From: Clostridia bacterium | GTDB taxonomy: Bacteria > Bacillota > Thermoanaerobacteria > Thermoanaerobacterales > Thermoanaerobacteraceae | Direction of reading: 5' to 3' | DNA: 64,000 bases | NCBI GenBank assembly: GCA_012840485.1 | Contig: DULG01000054.1 | Span: forward strand, 54,509 to 118,508 | Shown: positions 35,317 through 44,004 of the stretch, piece by piece | Layout: each line of letters starts with the position of its first letter | Numbering within the stretch: position 1 is the first letter of the stretch | Notes under the pieces: model-generated | What the model saw: the letters and a program-made list of their open reading frames with translations, nothing else | What the model was told of the DNA's origin: nothing | The model's database searches: none | Translations under genes and position numbers: made by a program

Positions 35317-36237
35317 ATGGAATCAAACAAAACTATGCGGGATAAATTAAGACCTTATGCGTATTTGTCTCCTGCTATACTATCTATGACTATATTAAGT
35401 TTTGCACCTATTTTGTATACTATTTATATTGCTTTTACAAATTTTAATCTATATCACTTTAATAACTATCAATTTGTAGGATTTAAAAACTTTATTGATA
35501 TATTATCAGGGCCTTTTAAAACAGTCTTTGCACCTGTATTTGTGTGGACAGTTATTTTTGCTCTCTCAGCTACATTACTGAGTTATATTATTGGTCTTCT
35601 TTTAGCGGTTATTTTGAATAACAAAAATATGTGGGAAACAAATTTATATAGAGCAATATTAATTATTCCCTGGGGTCTTCCTGGTACAATTGCTGCTCTT
35701 ACCTGGACAGGACTTTTAAATCAGCAGTATGGTGGTATAAATCTGATACTGCAGAAGTTGCATATTCCTATGATACCATGGCTTCTTGATCCTTTTTGGG
35801 CAAGGGTTGCGATTATAATTGTCAGTGTGTGGATGGGTTATCCTTTTATGATGAACGCCTCATTAGGAGCTTTGCAGGCTATTCCACCTGAACTTTATGA
35901 AGTTGCAGATATTGATGGTGCTACATGGTTTCAAAAGTTTAGAATGATAACAGTACCAATGTTGACATCTTCCACTTTGCCACTTATTATTTCATCTTTT
36001 GCTTATAATTTCAACAATTTTGGCGCAGCGTTTTTAATTACAGGAGGAGGACCTCCAAGAACAGATACTTCTTTTGCAGGTCATACTGATTTGCTTGTAA
36101 GTTCGGCTTACAAGATGACAATGCAGTTTAACAGATATGACTTAGCGGCAGCTTTGTCTATAATTATATTCTTGATAATTGGTACATTGAGCCTTATCAA
36201 TATGAAGATGACCAATGCCTTTGAGGAGGTGGATTAA
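35317..36237 (+). CDS. malF: Maltodextrin ABC transporter permease MalF
   Basis: 306 residues with six predicted membrane spans, shorter than enteric MalF because the large periplasmic loop is absent. The EAA loop that docks the ATPase is ELYEVADIDGATWFQKFRMI. The G-rich segment LITGGGPPRTDTSFAG near residue 245 is typical of this permease. Its stop is one base before the malG GTG start. Confidence 0.92.
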   Translation: MESNKTMRDKLRPYAYLSPAILSMTILSFAPILYTIYIAFTNFNLYHFNNYQFVGFKNFIDILSGPFKTVFAPVFVWTVIFALSATLLSYIIGLLLAVILNNKNMWETNLYRAILIIPWGLPGTIAALTWTGLLNQQYGGINLILQKLHIPMIPWLLDPFWARVAIIIVSVWMGYPFMMNASLGALQAIPPELYEVADIDGATWFQKFRMITVPMLTSSTLPLIISSFAYNFNNFGAAFLITGGGPPRTDTSFAGHTDLLVSSAYKMTMQFNRYDLAAALSIIIFLIIGTLSLINMKMTNAFEEVD

Positions 36238-36238
36238 G

Positions 36239-37132
36239 GTGGAATATGCAAGTGCTAAAATTGGTGACAAAAAAACGACTAAAAAGATTTATTATAGGGA
36301 AAAATTAAAACCTCATGAAAAAGTATCTCTTTGGATTAGCCGACTTATTATATGGGCTGTAATTGCAATAATGATGTTTCCTGTGGCTTGGGTAGTAGGA
36401 GCCTCTATGGCGTCGGGAGATGCTTTTTTCTCTGGCTCTATTTTTCCACAGCATATGACATTTCAAAATTATATAGACGTACTCCAGAAAACCAATTTTT
36501 TACTTTGGGTAAAAAATAGTATGATTTTGAGTGTTGGTGTGGCAACTATTCAATTATTTTTGACTGCTACATCAGCTTATGCTTTTAGTAGAATGAAATT
36601 TGTAGGAAGAAAAAATGGGTTAAAGACTCTTTTGATAATGCAGATGTTTCCTACATTTATGGCATTACCTGCTATATTTGGTATAATGGCAAAATTAAAT
36701 CTTCTGGATAATCTCTATGCCCTTATGCTGGTCATGGCAGGTAGCAGCGCTTTTAGTATATGGCTTTTAAAAGGTTATATTGATAGTCTCCCAAAAGAGT
36801 TGGACGAAGCTGCTTTAGTTGATGGGGCTACGCATTGGCAAATTTTCATGAAAATAATTCTTCCTTTGGCGACTCCCATGCTTGTAGTTATATTCTTATT
36901 TAGCTTTATGGGAGTATACAGTGAATTTATTTTGTCCAGTGCGGTATTAAAGTCACCTGAAAATTATACAATAGCGTTGGGGCTTCAAAGGTTTATTCAA
37001 AACCAATTTTCGGCCCACTGGACTCAATTTGCAGCAGCCTCTGTTATGGCATCCTTGCCTCTTGTAATACTCTTTATGGTATTGCAGAGGTATTTGCAAG
37101 CTGGTCTTGCAGCAGGTGCAGTAAAAGGATAA
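36239..37132 (+). CDS. malG: Maltodextrin ABC transporter permease MalG
   Basis: 297 residues from the GTG at 36239 (GAGGAGG upstream inside malF). Six predicted spans, with EAA loop ELDEAALVDGATHWQIFMKI. It completes the permease. No malK ATPase is encoded nearby; many Firmicutes use a shared MsmX/MalK encoded elsewhere. Its downstream terminator hairpin is split from the gene by a 332-bp repeat element. Confidence 0.92.
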   Translation: MEYASAKIGDKKTTKKIYYREKLKPHEKVSLWISRLIIWAVIAIMMFPVAWVVGASMASGDAFFSGSIFPQHMTFQNYIDVLQKTNFLLWVKNSMILSVGVATIQLFLTATSAYAFSRMKFVGRKNGLKTLLIMQMFPTFMALPAIFGIMAKLNLLDNLYALMLVMAGSSAFSIWLLKGYIDSLPKELDEAALVDGATHWQIFMKIILPLATPMLVVIFLFSFMGVYSEFILSSAVLKSPENYTIALGLQRFIQNQFSAHWTQFAAASVMASLPLVILFMVLQRYLQAGLAAGAVKG

Positions 37133-37159
37133 AAAATTGTTACACATGGAACAATTTGT

Positions 37160-37184
37160 AAATACCGGATTATTTCCGGTATTT
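37160..37184. repeat. Left copy of duplicated terminator hairpin (25 bp)
   Basis: A hairpin with arms AAATACCGG and CCGGTATTT is repeated exactly at 37517-37541 across the element. The left copy has no T-run after it. Confidence 0.9.
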
Positions 37185-37516
37185 AAGACTGTAGACAAAC
37201 CTTCGTAAAGGAGATATTTTGCATAAGGAGCGACTTGTTACAAAGCGACCCGGCACTCAAGTAAGAGAGTTTGATATAAGCAAAAATAGAAAAAAACAAG
37301 CATGCTTACTTGAGTGCCGGGAAACTTAGCAAGACCGAGGGTGGAGGCAGGGCCGAAGCCAGGGATGGCGGAGGCGGGCACTAAGACAAGGATGTCGAAT
37401 GTGCCCGGTACCCTGCCGGAGCCTGAAGGTCGAGCTTTAGTTTTGTCGCTTTGGAACATCGGAGCGACGATGCAAAATATCTCCTTTGAATATTTTTTAA
37501 CTTTGTCAACAAACTG
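37185..37516. mobile_element. Structured non-coding repeat element, copy 2 (332 bp)
   Basis: Clearly related to copy 1, with the same ends (GACTGTAGACAAA and TTTGTCAACAAACTG), the same inner inverted repeat, and a GC-rich middle with GGGCAC/GTGCCC. The small stem that is GGCA/TGCC in copy 1 is GACA/TGTC here (37385-37396), a compensatory change. It is longer because about 73 bases forming a separate hairpin are inserted at 37249-37321. Confidence 0.85.
37249..37321. repeat. 17-bp-stem hairpin inserted within element copy 2
   Basis: CCCGGCACTCAAGTAAG (37249-37265) is the exact complement of CTTACTTGAGTGCCGGG (37305-37321), with a 39-base AT-rich loop. The corresponding place in copies 1 and 3 has only about seven bases. 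Confidence 0.9.
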
Positions 37517-37547
37517 AAATACCGGATTATTTCCGGTATTTTTATTT
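37517..37547 (+). terminator. Terminator, right copy of the duplicated hairpin
   Basis: AAATACCGG pairs with CCGGTATTT (37517-37541), then a T-rich run. It is the presumed original terminator of malEFG. Confidence 0.85.
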
Positions 37548-37611
37548 TGTATATAAATAAAAATTTATGGCAAGAATAAATATGTATTTGCTTTTAAAGG
37601 AGGTGTCAAAA

Positions 37612-38601
37612 ATGAGTAAGACTGTAGGAATACCCAAAGGACTTTTATATTACGATTTTTATCCAATGTGGAAGACTTTTTTTGAAGGTGTGGGAGCAAA
37701 AGTAGTGGTTTCCCAGGATACAAATAAAAAAATTCTTGATGAAGGAGTAAAAAACTGTGTTGAAGATGCTTGTCTTCCTGTTAAAACTTATGTAGGACAT
37801 GTGATAAATTTAAAAGAAAAAAACGTTGATTATATATTTATTCCGAGGATTGTAAGTGTAGAAAGAAAAAAATACCTTTGTTCAAAGTTTTTAGGACTGC
37901 CAGATTTTATAAAAAGCTTAATTGGTGATTTACCACCTATTATAGATATTGAGATTAATTATTATAAAAATAACGATGAATTTACTCAAAAGGAATTTAT
38001 AAAAGTTGGTAGGATGTTTGGGAAGACTGAAGACCAATCTTTAAAAGCCTATTTTGAGGCTACCCACCAACAAAAAAAGTTCGAGAGTTTGTTGAAAAAA
38101 GGCCTTACCAATTTAGAAGCTTTAAAAGTTTGGGAAGGAAAGAATTTGGTAAAAGAAGAAAGTAATTATGACCTTAAAATAGCCGTCATTGCTCATCCTT
38201 ATGATATTATGGATGAATACATAAGTATGGGAATTATTGAAAAGTTAAAAAACATGGGAGCACAAGTTTATACCATGGAAATGTTAGAGAGAGATCTAAT
38301 ATTAGAAGGAGCATCAATGCTTTCAAAAGAAATGTTTTGGAACTATGAAAGAGATATTTTGGGAGCGGGATTGTATTTTTTAAAACAAAAGAATGTAGAT
38401 GGGGTAATTATGGTTTCTGCTTTTGGATGTGGACCTAATTCTATGACAGAAGAACTGTTGGAGAGGATTTTTAAAAGAGAGAAGGAGGTACCCTTTATGT
38501 TGATTACAATTGATGAACATTCTGGAGAGGATGGCATTATGACGAGGTTGGAGGCCTTTACAGACCTTTTAAGATTTAACAAAAAGGCGGTGATGGTATG
38601 A
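37612..38601 (+). CDS. DUF2229 / acyl-CoA dehydratase activase-related protein, subunit 1
   Basis: 329 residues from the ATG at 37612 (AAAGGAGGTG upstream). It begins TVGIPKGLLYYDFYPMWKTF and has conserved Cys in CVEDACLPVKTYVGH and SAFGCGPNSM. This is the CoA-substrate-specific enzyme activase-related family, similar to the B/C subunits of 2-hydroxyacyl-CoA dehydratases, which bind an iron-sulfur cluster through such Cys. Physiological role is unknown. It overlaps the next, related gene by four bases. No BadF-type activator ATPase is adjacent. Confidence 0.8.
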   Translation: MSKTVGIPKGLLYYDFYPMWKTFFEGVGAKVVVSQDTNKKILDEGVKNCVEDACLPVKTYVGHVINLKEKNVDYIFIPRIVSVERKKYLCSKFLGLPDFIKSLIGDLPPIIDIEINYYKNNDEFTQKEFIKVGRMFGKTEDQSLKAYFEATHQQKKFESLLKKGLTNLEALKVWEGKNLVKEESNYDLKIAVIAHPYDIMDEYISMGIIEKLKNMGAQVYTMEMLERDLILEGASMLSKEMFWNYERDILGAGLYFLKQKNVDGVIMVSAFGCGPNSMTEELLERIFKREKEVPFMLITIDEHSGEDGIMTRLEAFTDLLRFNKKAVMV

Positions 38602-39674
38602 AAATTACTTATCCTCACATGGGTTCTTTAAATATGATTTTAAAAACGATGTTTGAAGGAATAGGGGTAGAAGTGATAGACCCACCACCTTCTACTAATA
38701 AAACCTTGACCTTAGGAGTTAGAAATTCTCATGAATTTGCATGTTTACCCTTTAAAATCAATGTCGGAAATTTTATTGAGGCTCTTGATAGGGGAGCAGA
38801 TACGATTATAATGTTAGGTGGAATTGGGCCCTGCAGATTTGGGTATTACGGTCAGGTGCAAAGGGAGATATTGAAAGATTTGGGCTATGACTTTAAAATG
38901 ATAATTGTTGATCCACCCCATGGGAGGTTAATAGACTTTTTAAAAGAATTAGCTTCACATTTTCCTAATGTAGATGGAAAAACAGCCTTGAAATCTTTTG
39001 TATTTGCAGTGAAAAAAATGATAGCGGCTGATAAATTAGAAAAGTTTTTATTAAAGTTAAGAGCCCATGAAGATAACCCGGGTGTAACTACAAAAATATA
39101 CGAAGAATATATAAAAAAGCTGGAAAAAGCTCAAGATGGTAAAGAAGTGGACAAAATAGTATCAGAGGCTATGAAAAAAATAAAGGAAAATGCAAATGTA
39201 CGGAGGAAAATACAGCTTAAAGTAGCACTAGTGGGAGAAATTTATATGCTCCTAGAACCCTTTACTAATATGGATATCAGCAAATCTTTAAATGAATTAG
39301 GGGTAGAAGTTACAAAAACAGAATATCTTTCAGATTATTTAATTAACAGCGCTTTTAAATTGCCTCAAAGGATGGAGTTTAAGAAAAACGCAAGAGGATA
39401 TTTAGAAAGAGATATAGGAGGACATGGTCTCAACACTGTTGCAAATACAGTAAAATATGCTAAACTAAAATATGACGGTGTGATTCACATACTTCCCTTC
39501 ACCTGCACCCCTGAAATAGTAGCTCAAGGAATAATTGCGAAAGTTAGCCGTGATTACAATATCCCAGTGATGTCACTAGTATATGATGAAAATACCGGGC
39601 AAGCAGGTTACCAGACGCGTTTGGAAGCTTTTGTGGATCTTTTATACAGAAAAAGGTTGGATGTTGTCGTTTGA
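38598..39674 (+). CDS. DUF2229 / acyl-CoA dehydratase activase-related protein, subunit 2
   Basis: 358 residues, related to the upstream protein. It has Cys in HEFACLPFKINVGN, GGIGPCRFGYYG and LPFTCTPEIV, a pattern consistent with an iron-sulfur site. The ATGA overlap with the first gene implies a two-subunit complex. In many Clostridia the same domains are fused to an activator ATPase in a very long protein; here they are separate. Function is unassigned. Confidence 0.8.
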   Translation: MKITYPHMGSLNMILKTMFEGIGVEVIDPPPSTNKTLTLGVRNSHEFACLPFKINVGNFIEALDRGADTIIMLGGIGPCRFGYYGQVQREILKDLGYDFKMIIVDPPHGRLIDFLKELASHFPNVDGKTALKSFVFAVKKMIAADKLEKFLLKLRAHEDNPGVTTKIYEEYIKKLEKAQDGKEVDKIVSEAMKKIKENANVRRKIQLKVALVGEIYMLLEPFTNMDISKSLNELGVEVTKTEYLSDYLINSAFKLPQRMEFKKNARGYLERDIGGHGLNTVANTVKYAKLKYDGVIHILPFTCTPEIVAQGIIAKVSRDYNIPVMSLVYDENTGQAGYQTRLEAFVDLLYRKRLDVVV

Positions 39675-39772
39675 AACATCCATGTAATTTTTATTTTTCC
39701 GAAAATAATGAAGGAAAAAAGTATTTTGTGTGGAATATATAATAAGTGGATGGTTAGCAAGGGGTGAAAGGT

Positions 39773-40561
39773 ATGAAGGAATTGGGAGAATTCCTAAAAA
39801 GTGAAAGAATTAAGAAGGGAATGACGTTAGAAGAAATTCAAGAAATCACAAAAATACGGACACGCTATTTGAAAGCTATTGAGGATGGAGATTTTAGTGT
39901 AATGCCAGCTTTAGTGTATGCTAAGGGATTTGTAAAAAGTTATGCTGAAGCTTTAGGGTTGGATGGGAATGAGTTGGTAAAAAAGTATGAGTATTTGTTT
40001 CAAGAAAAAGAAGAAGCAATTCCAAAAAAAATTTATAGGAAAAAGCCCATAGATTTTTCGCCGTTTTTTTTAGCTTTAAAAAAAATGGTGATTGCTGTCC
40101 TAATAATTGGCATAATAGGATATGGATTTTATTATTTTTTCAGCCAAGTCAAAAAGGGACTTGCACCACTTCCTGAGCAAAATCACAATGAGGTTTCTAC
40201 AATTCCAGGAGAAAAAACAACTCCTCCCCAGGAAAGCAATGCTCCTCAACTCGCACCCAAGACATCTGTTGAAAAAGTAGCGGAGAGTGCAAAGAGAATA
40301 GAATATAAAATTATACCTGCAGGCGAGAATTACAGAGTTGAAATAAACATTCCTGGAGAAAAATGTTGGTTTAGCATAAAAGTAGATGGAAACCTTGCCT
40401 ATGAAGGTCTTATGACAAAGGATATGTTTAAAACTTTTGAAGTAAAAGACGACATTTCTATCTTGATGGGATATCCACCAGCTGTTAAAATAATTGTAGA
40501 TGGTGAAGAATTGCCAATTCTTGACACACCGTCGCCTGTCACTATAGATATTCATAAGTAG
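39773..40561 (+). CDS. RodZ-like helix-turn-helix membrane protein
   Basis: 262 residues. The N-terminal HTH_25 domain (LGEFLKSERIKKGMTLEEIQ to about 75) is followed by a basic segment, one membrane span (MVIAVLIIGIIGYGFYYFF), a Pro/Glu-rich linker, and a C-terminal DUF4115 beta domain (CWFSIKVDGNLAYEGLM). This is the RodZ architecture, linking cell-shape cytoskeleton (MreB) to the envelope. The ATG at 39773 is preferred because GGGGTG lies eight bases upstream; a GTG three codons earlier overlaps that site. Confidence 0.85.
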   Translation: MKELGEFLKSERIKKGMTLEEIQEITKIRTRYLKAIEDGDFSVMPALVYAKGFVKSYAEALGLDGNELVKKYEYLFQEKEEAIPKKIYRKKPIDFSPFFLALKKMVIAVLIIGIIGYGFYYFFSQVKKGLAPLPEQNHNEVSTIPGEKTTPPQESNAPQLAPKTSVEKVAESAKRIEYKIIPAGENYRVEINIPGEKCWFSIKVDGNLAYEGLMTKDMFKTFEVKDDISILMGYPPAVKIIVDGEELPILDTPSPVTIDIHK

Positions 40562-40574
40562 AAAGGGGAAAGAA

Positions 40575-42299
40575 ATGATAAAAGAGGCCTTATTTCATAA
40601 AAGTGATATACCTTATGCATATCCAATGAATGAAAATCAATTAAAGATAGTACTAAGAACTGCTGTATTTGATGTAGATAGGGTGTATGTTTTATACAAA
40701 GATAGATATGATTGGCTGGGAAAATTCAAAATAAAACCAATGGTATTAACTCATACCAATGAATTGTTTGATTATTATGAGACTACTTTAGAGCTTAATA
40801 AAAAATTTGTGTATTTTTTCTATTTGGTATCTGATGGAGGCGAGAAGTTATATTACACGGAAGCAGGATTTTACAAAAAAAGGCCAAAAAATACTTTTTG
40901 GGGATTTTTTCATTATCCATATATCATGGAAAAAGACATATTTTTTGCTCCAAAATGGACAATCGATTGCATAGTGTATCAGATATTTCCTGAAAGGTTT
41001 AATAACGGTGATAAATCAAATGACCCTGAAAATGTAAGGCCATGGGGTGAAAAGCCAACATCTGATTCTTTTTTTGGAGGAGATTTGCAAGGCATAATAG
41101 ACAAAATAGATTATTTAAAGGATTTAGGTATAAATGCTATTTATTTGACTCCTATATTTTTGTCACCTTCTACTCATAAATATGATACCACTGATTATTA
41201 TACAATTGACCCTCATTTTGGAGATACGCAAAAAGCCAGGGAACTTGTGCAAAAATGTCATGACAATGGTATAAAAGTCATATTTGACGCTGTATTTAAC
41301 CACTGCGGATATGACTTTTTTGCCTTTCAAGATGTTATTAAAAATGGTCCAAATTCAAAATACTGGAATTGGTTTAATGTGTATGAATGGCCAATTAAAA
41401 CTCATCCAAAACCTTCCTATGAAGCTTTTGCAGATACTGTATGGAGAATGCCAAAACTTATGACAAAAAATCCAGAAGTACAGAAGTATTTATTGGAAGT
41501 AGCGGAATATTGGATTAAAGAAGTGGACATAGACGGCTGGAGGCTGGATGTTGCTAATGAGATAGACCACCATTTTTGGAGAAAGTTTAGAGAGGTTGTA
41601 AAGGCAGCCAAACCGGAAGCCATAATTGTAGGAGAGGTTTGGCATGATGCTTCTTCTTGGCTTAGAGGAGATCAGTTTGACAGTGTAATGAACTATCCTT
41701 TTAGAAATGCGGTTGTGGACTTTTTTGCAAGAAGGAAAATAAGTGCTTCTTGCTTTAATACAATGATTACAGAGCAACTTATGAGACATATGGATAGTGT
41801 AAATAGGGTTATGTTTAATTTAATAGGGAGTCATGATACTGAAAGGTTTTTGACTTTGGCTAATGGAATGGTTGCAAGGATGAAGCTGGCATTAGTATTT
41901 CAATTTACTTTTATGGGAATCCCATATATTTACTATGGTGACGAAATAGGTATGATAGGAGGATATGACCCTGATTGCAGAAGATGCATGATATGGAAGG
42001 AGAGCAAACAAAATAAGAGCTTTTTTGAGTTTTACAAGAGGTTGATTGCGATAAGAAAAGAGAGTGAAGAGATTAGATATGGGAGTTATACTACTTTGTA
42101 TGCTGTAGGAAGTGTGTTTGCTTTTAAAAGGGAATATAAAGGAAGGTCTGTGGTTGTAATCTTAAATAACAGTAGTAAAGAAGAAGTAATATTTTTAGAT
42201 GAGGCAGGAGGTAAAGAAGATATCTTAGAAATGAAAATACTAAAACGAAGTGGAAATCTGCTGTATTTGCAACCTAATTCTGCATATATTTTAAAGTAA
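40575..42299 (+). CDS. Neopullulanase / cyclomaltodextrinase (GH13, cytosolic)
   Basis: 574 residues without a signal peptide. The N-terminal 120 residues fit the CBM34-like domain of neopullulanases. The GH13 barrel has WTIDCIVYQIFPERFNNGDK, AVFNHCG, and catalytic D325 (DGWRLDVANEID), E354 (VGEVWHD) and D421 (LIGSHDTERF). MPKLMTKNPEVQKYLLEVAE is typical of this subgroup. It would cut imported maltodextrins and cyclodextrins to maltose and panose-like products, complementing the surface amylase and MalEFG. Confidence 0.9.
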   Translation: MIKEALFHKSDIPYAYPMNENQLKIVLRTAVFDVDRVYVLYKDRYDWLGKFKIKPMVLTHTNELFDYYETTLELNKKFVYFFYLVSDGGEKLYYTEAGFYKKRPKNTFWGFFHYPYIMEKDIFFAPKWTIDCIVYQIFPERFNNGDKSNDPENVRPWGEKPTSDSFFGGDLQGIIDKIDYLKDLGINAIYLTPIFLSPSTHKYDTTDYYTIDPHFGDTQKARELVQKCHDNGIKVIFDAVFNHCGYDFFAFQDVIKNGPNSKYWNWFNVYEWPIKTHPKPSYEAFADTVWRMPKLMTKNPEVQKYLLEVAEYWIKEVDIDGWRLDVANEIDHHFWRKFREVVKAAKPEAIIVGEVWHDASSWLRGDQFDSVMNYPFRNAVVDFFARRKISASCFNTMITEQLMRHMDSVNRVMFNLIGSHDTERFLTLANGMVARMKLALVFQFTFMGIPYIYYGDEIGMIGGYDPDCRRCMIWKESKQNKSFFEFYKRLIAIRKESEEIRYGSYTTLYAVGSVFAFKREYKGRSVVVILNNSSKEEVIFLDEAGGKEDILEMKILKRSGNLLYLQPNSAYILK

Positions 42300-42390
42300 C
42301 TAATATAGAGACAGGTGAATAATATAAAGATAGAAAAATAAAAGGGAATGAAAAGTCCTCTATATTTTTTAAATACAGGGGTGATTGCAT

Positions 42391-42624
42391 ATGAAAAATA
42401 AATCCCGCTATGGTAGAGATTATCAATATTATAAGGATTATGAACAATTATATGGGAGTTACGACATTACAAAGCTTATAACATTAAAAAAATTAGTTGA
42501 AGCAAGTGAATATGAAGAGTGGAAAGATTACAAAGAATTCAAGGAATGGTGTAATTCTGAAGAAAGACATAATTGGAAAAATTCCCTTAAATATATTGAA
42601 TGGGAAAAGAAAAAGTTATTGTAG
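42391..42624 (+). CDS. Small charged hypothetical protein (77 aa)
   Basis: Starts MKNKSRYGRDYQYYKDYEQL and is rich in Tyr, Trp, Lys and Glu, with a repeated pattern (YEEWKDYKEFKEWCNSEE, then HNWKNSLKYIEWE). ATG is preceded by GGGGTG, and a strong terminator follows, supporting expression. No family is recognised; it looks like a soluble helical protein. Confidence 0.65.
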   Translation: MKNKSRYGRDYQYYKDYEQLYGSYDITKLITLKKLVEASEYEEWKDYKEFKEWCNSEERHNWKNSLKYIEWEKKKLL

Positions 42625-42640
42625 TTTACTATGGAAGTGT

Positions 42641-42683
42641 AAAAACCCCTTTTATTCATTTGTTTTTGAAAGGGGTTTTTTTT
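42641..42683 (+). terminator. Rho-independent terminator
   Basis: AAAAACCCCTTT (42641-42652) pairs with AAAGGGGTTTTT (42669-42680), a 12-bp stem, followed by T. Confidence 0.9.
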
Positions 42684-42731
42684 AAAAAATAATGTAGTAT
42701 AATAAAGATAAGCCTGTCGAGGTGATGAACT

Positions 42732-43688
42732 ATGTCATTTTCTTCAGATACGAAGGATGAATTAGCAAAAATTTATCCTGAAGAGGAAGAAAGCAAAATA
42801 GCAGAATTAGCTGCTTTGATTAGGACGATAGGCAGTATTTCAATTTATGGCAATAGGAAAATTTCTTTGACCTTTACTACAGAAAGTGCTTCTGTAGCGA
42901 GATTAGTTTTTAAGTTAATAAAAGATTTATTTGGGATAATTCCCGAGACAATGATAAGAAGAGGCAGATATCTCAAAAAAACCTTAAGCTACCTCATCTT
43001 TATACCTGATACAAAAATTGTAGAAGAAATTTTGGGTAAAGTTAAGATATTGAATTATGAAAAAGGTCATATAAAATTAAATTATGGGGTAGACCAAAAG
43101 ATTGTAAAAAACAGTAAAGCAAAAAAGGCTTATTTAAGAGGAGCTTTTTTAGGGGGTGGTTCAATAAGCGATCCTGAAAAAGCTTATCACATCGAGTTTG
43201 TCACTCATAGCCATGAGCATGGAAGAGATTTGCAAGAGTTGATAAATTCTTTCAATTTAAATTCAAAAGTTATTGCAAGGAAAAATAATTATGTAGTATA
43301 CTTAAAAGAAGGAGAACAAATTGTTGACCTTCTAAATATCATCGGAGCTCACAGTGCTCTGTTGAATTTAGAAAATATACGGGTATACAAAGAGATGAGA
43401 AACAATGTAAATAGAATTGTAAATTGTGAAACTGCGAATTTAACGAAAACCATTAACGCTTCTTTGAGGCAAATAGAAAGCATAAATTATATCAAAAATA
43501 CGGTAGGGCTTGATTATTTGCCTCCTAATTTAAAAGAAGTGGCGGAACTCAGGATTAATTATCCAGACCTCAGTTTAAAAGAGTTAGGGGAAATGTTAGT
43601 TCCTCCTGTCGGCAAGTCAGGAGTGAATCATAGACTTAGAAAAATAGAAGAAATTTCAAAGAAATTAAAAGAGAGGAGAGTTCAATAA
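42732..43688 (+). CDS. whiA: DNA-binding protein WhiA
   Basis: 318 residues. The N-terminal part has the LAGLIDADG-like fold seen in WhiA ([40 protein letters not shown]), and the C-terminus carries the helix-turn-helix ([32 protein letters not shown]). It influences sporulation in actinomycetes and cell division in Bacillus. Usually it follows rapZ and glmR directly; here ptsH follows but rapZ-glmR lie 10 kb upstream. Confidence 0.95.
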   Translation: MSFSSDTKDELAKIYPEEEESKIAELAALIRTIGSISIYGNRKISLTFTTESASVARLVFKLIKDLFGIIPETMIRRGRYLKKTLSYLIFIPDTKIVEEILGKVKILNYEKGHIKLNYGVDQKIVKNSKAKKAYLRGAFLGGGSISDPEKAYHIEFVTHSHEHGRDLQELINSFNLNSKVIARKNNYVVYLKEGEQIVDLLNIIGAHSALLNLENIRVYKEMRNNVNRIVNCETANLTKTINASLRQIESINYIKNTVGLDYLPPNLKEVAELRINYPDLSLKELGEMLVPPVGKSGVNHRLRKIEEISKKLKERRVQ

Positions 43689-43954
43689 TGAAAGAAGTCA
43701 CAATTGAGATTAAGAATAAAACAGGACTTCATGCAAGACCTGCAGCTTTATTTGTGCAAACTGCTAGCAAATTTTCCTCACAAATATGGGTAGAGAAGGA
43801 TAACAAAAAAGTGAATGCAAAAAGTATAATGGGAATCATGTCTCTTGGAGTTTCACAAGGCCATGTTGTTAAATTGAGTGCTGAAGGGGACGATGAAGAG
43901 GCTGCTATAAAAGCGTTGGTTGACCTCATTGAATCTAAATTTGGTGAGGAATGA
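43688..43954 (+). CDS. ptsH: Phosphocarrier protein HPr
   Basis: 88-residue phosphotransferase carrier. Both phosphorylation sites are present: H15 in KTGLHARPA, phosphorylated by enzyme I, and S46 in [12 protein letters not shown], the HPr-kinase site used for CcpA-dependent catabolite control. The position beside whiA is that of crh in Bacillus, but Crh lacks His15, so this is HPr. The ATG shares one base with the whiA stop. A terminator follows directly. Confidence 0.93.
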   Translation: MKEVTIEIKNKTGLHARPAALFVQTASKFSSQIWVEKDNKKVNAKSIMGIMSLGVSQGHVVKLSAEGDDEEAAIKALVDLIESKFGEE

Positions 43955-43955
43955 C

Positions 43956-43985
43956 AAAAAAGGTTTCTTTTAAGAAACCTTTTTT
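43956..43985 (+). terminator. Rho-independent terminator of whiA-ptsH
   Basis: A 14-bp perfect stem: the arm ending GGTTTCTT (43956-43969) and the arm AAGAAACC with six T (43972-43985). It begins two bases after the ptsH stop. Confidence 0.9.
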
Positions 43986-44004
43986 GTGTAAAAGGATGAG
44001 GATT

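Noticed and set aside
42303..42365. Hairpin ATATAGAG/CTCTATAT after the neopullulanase gene as a terminator
   Set aside because: The arms are nearly 50 bases apart, so a terminator is unlikely although T residues follow the right arm.
43688..43954. Crh rather than HPr
   Set aside because: Its place beside whiA suggests Crh, but His15 is present, which Crh lacks.
43951..44004. Upstream extension of the SpxR-like protein
   Set aside because: The extension runs through a perfect terminator hairpin; its codons reflect the hairpin, not protein.
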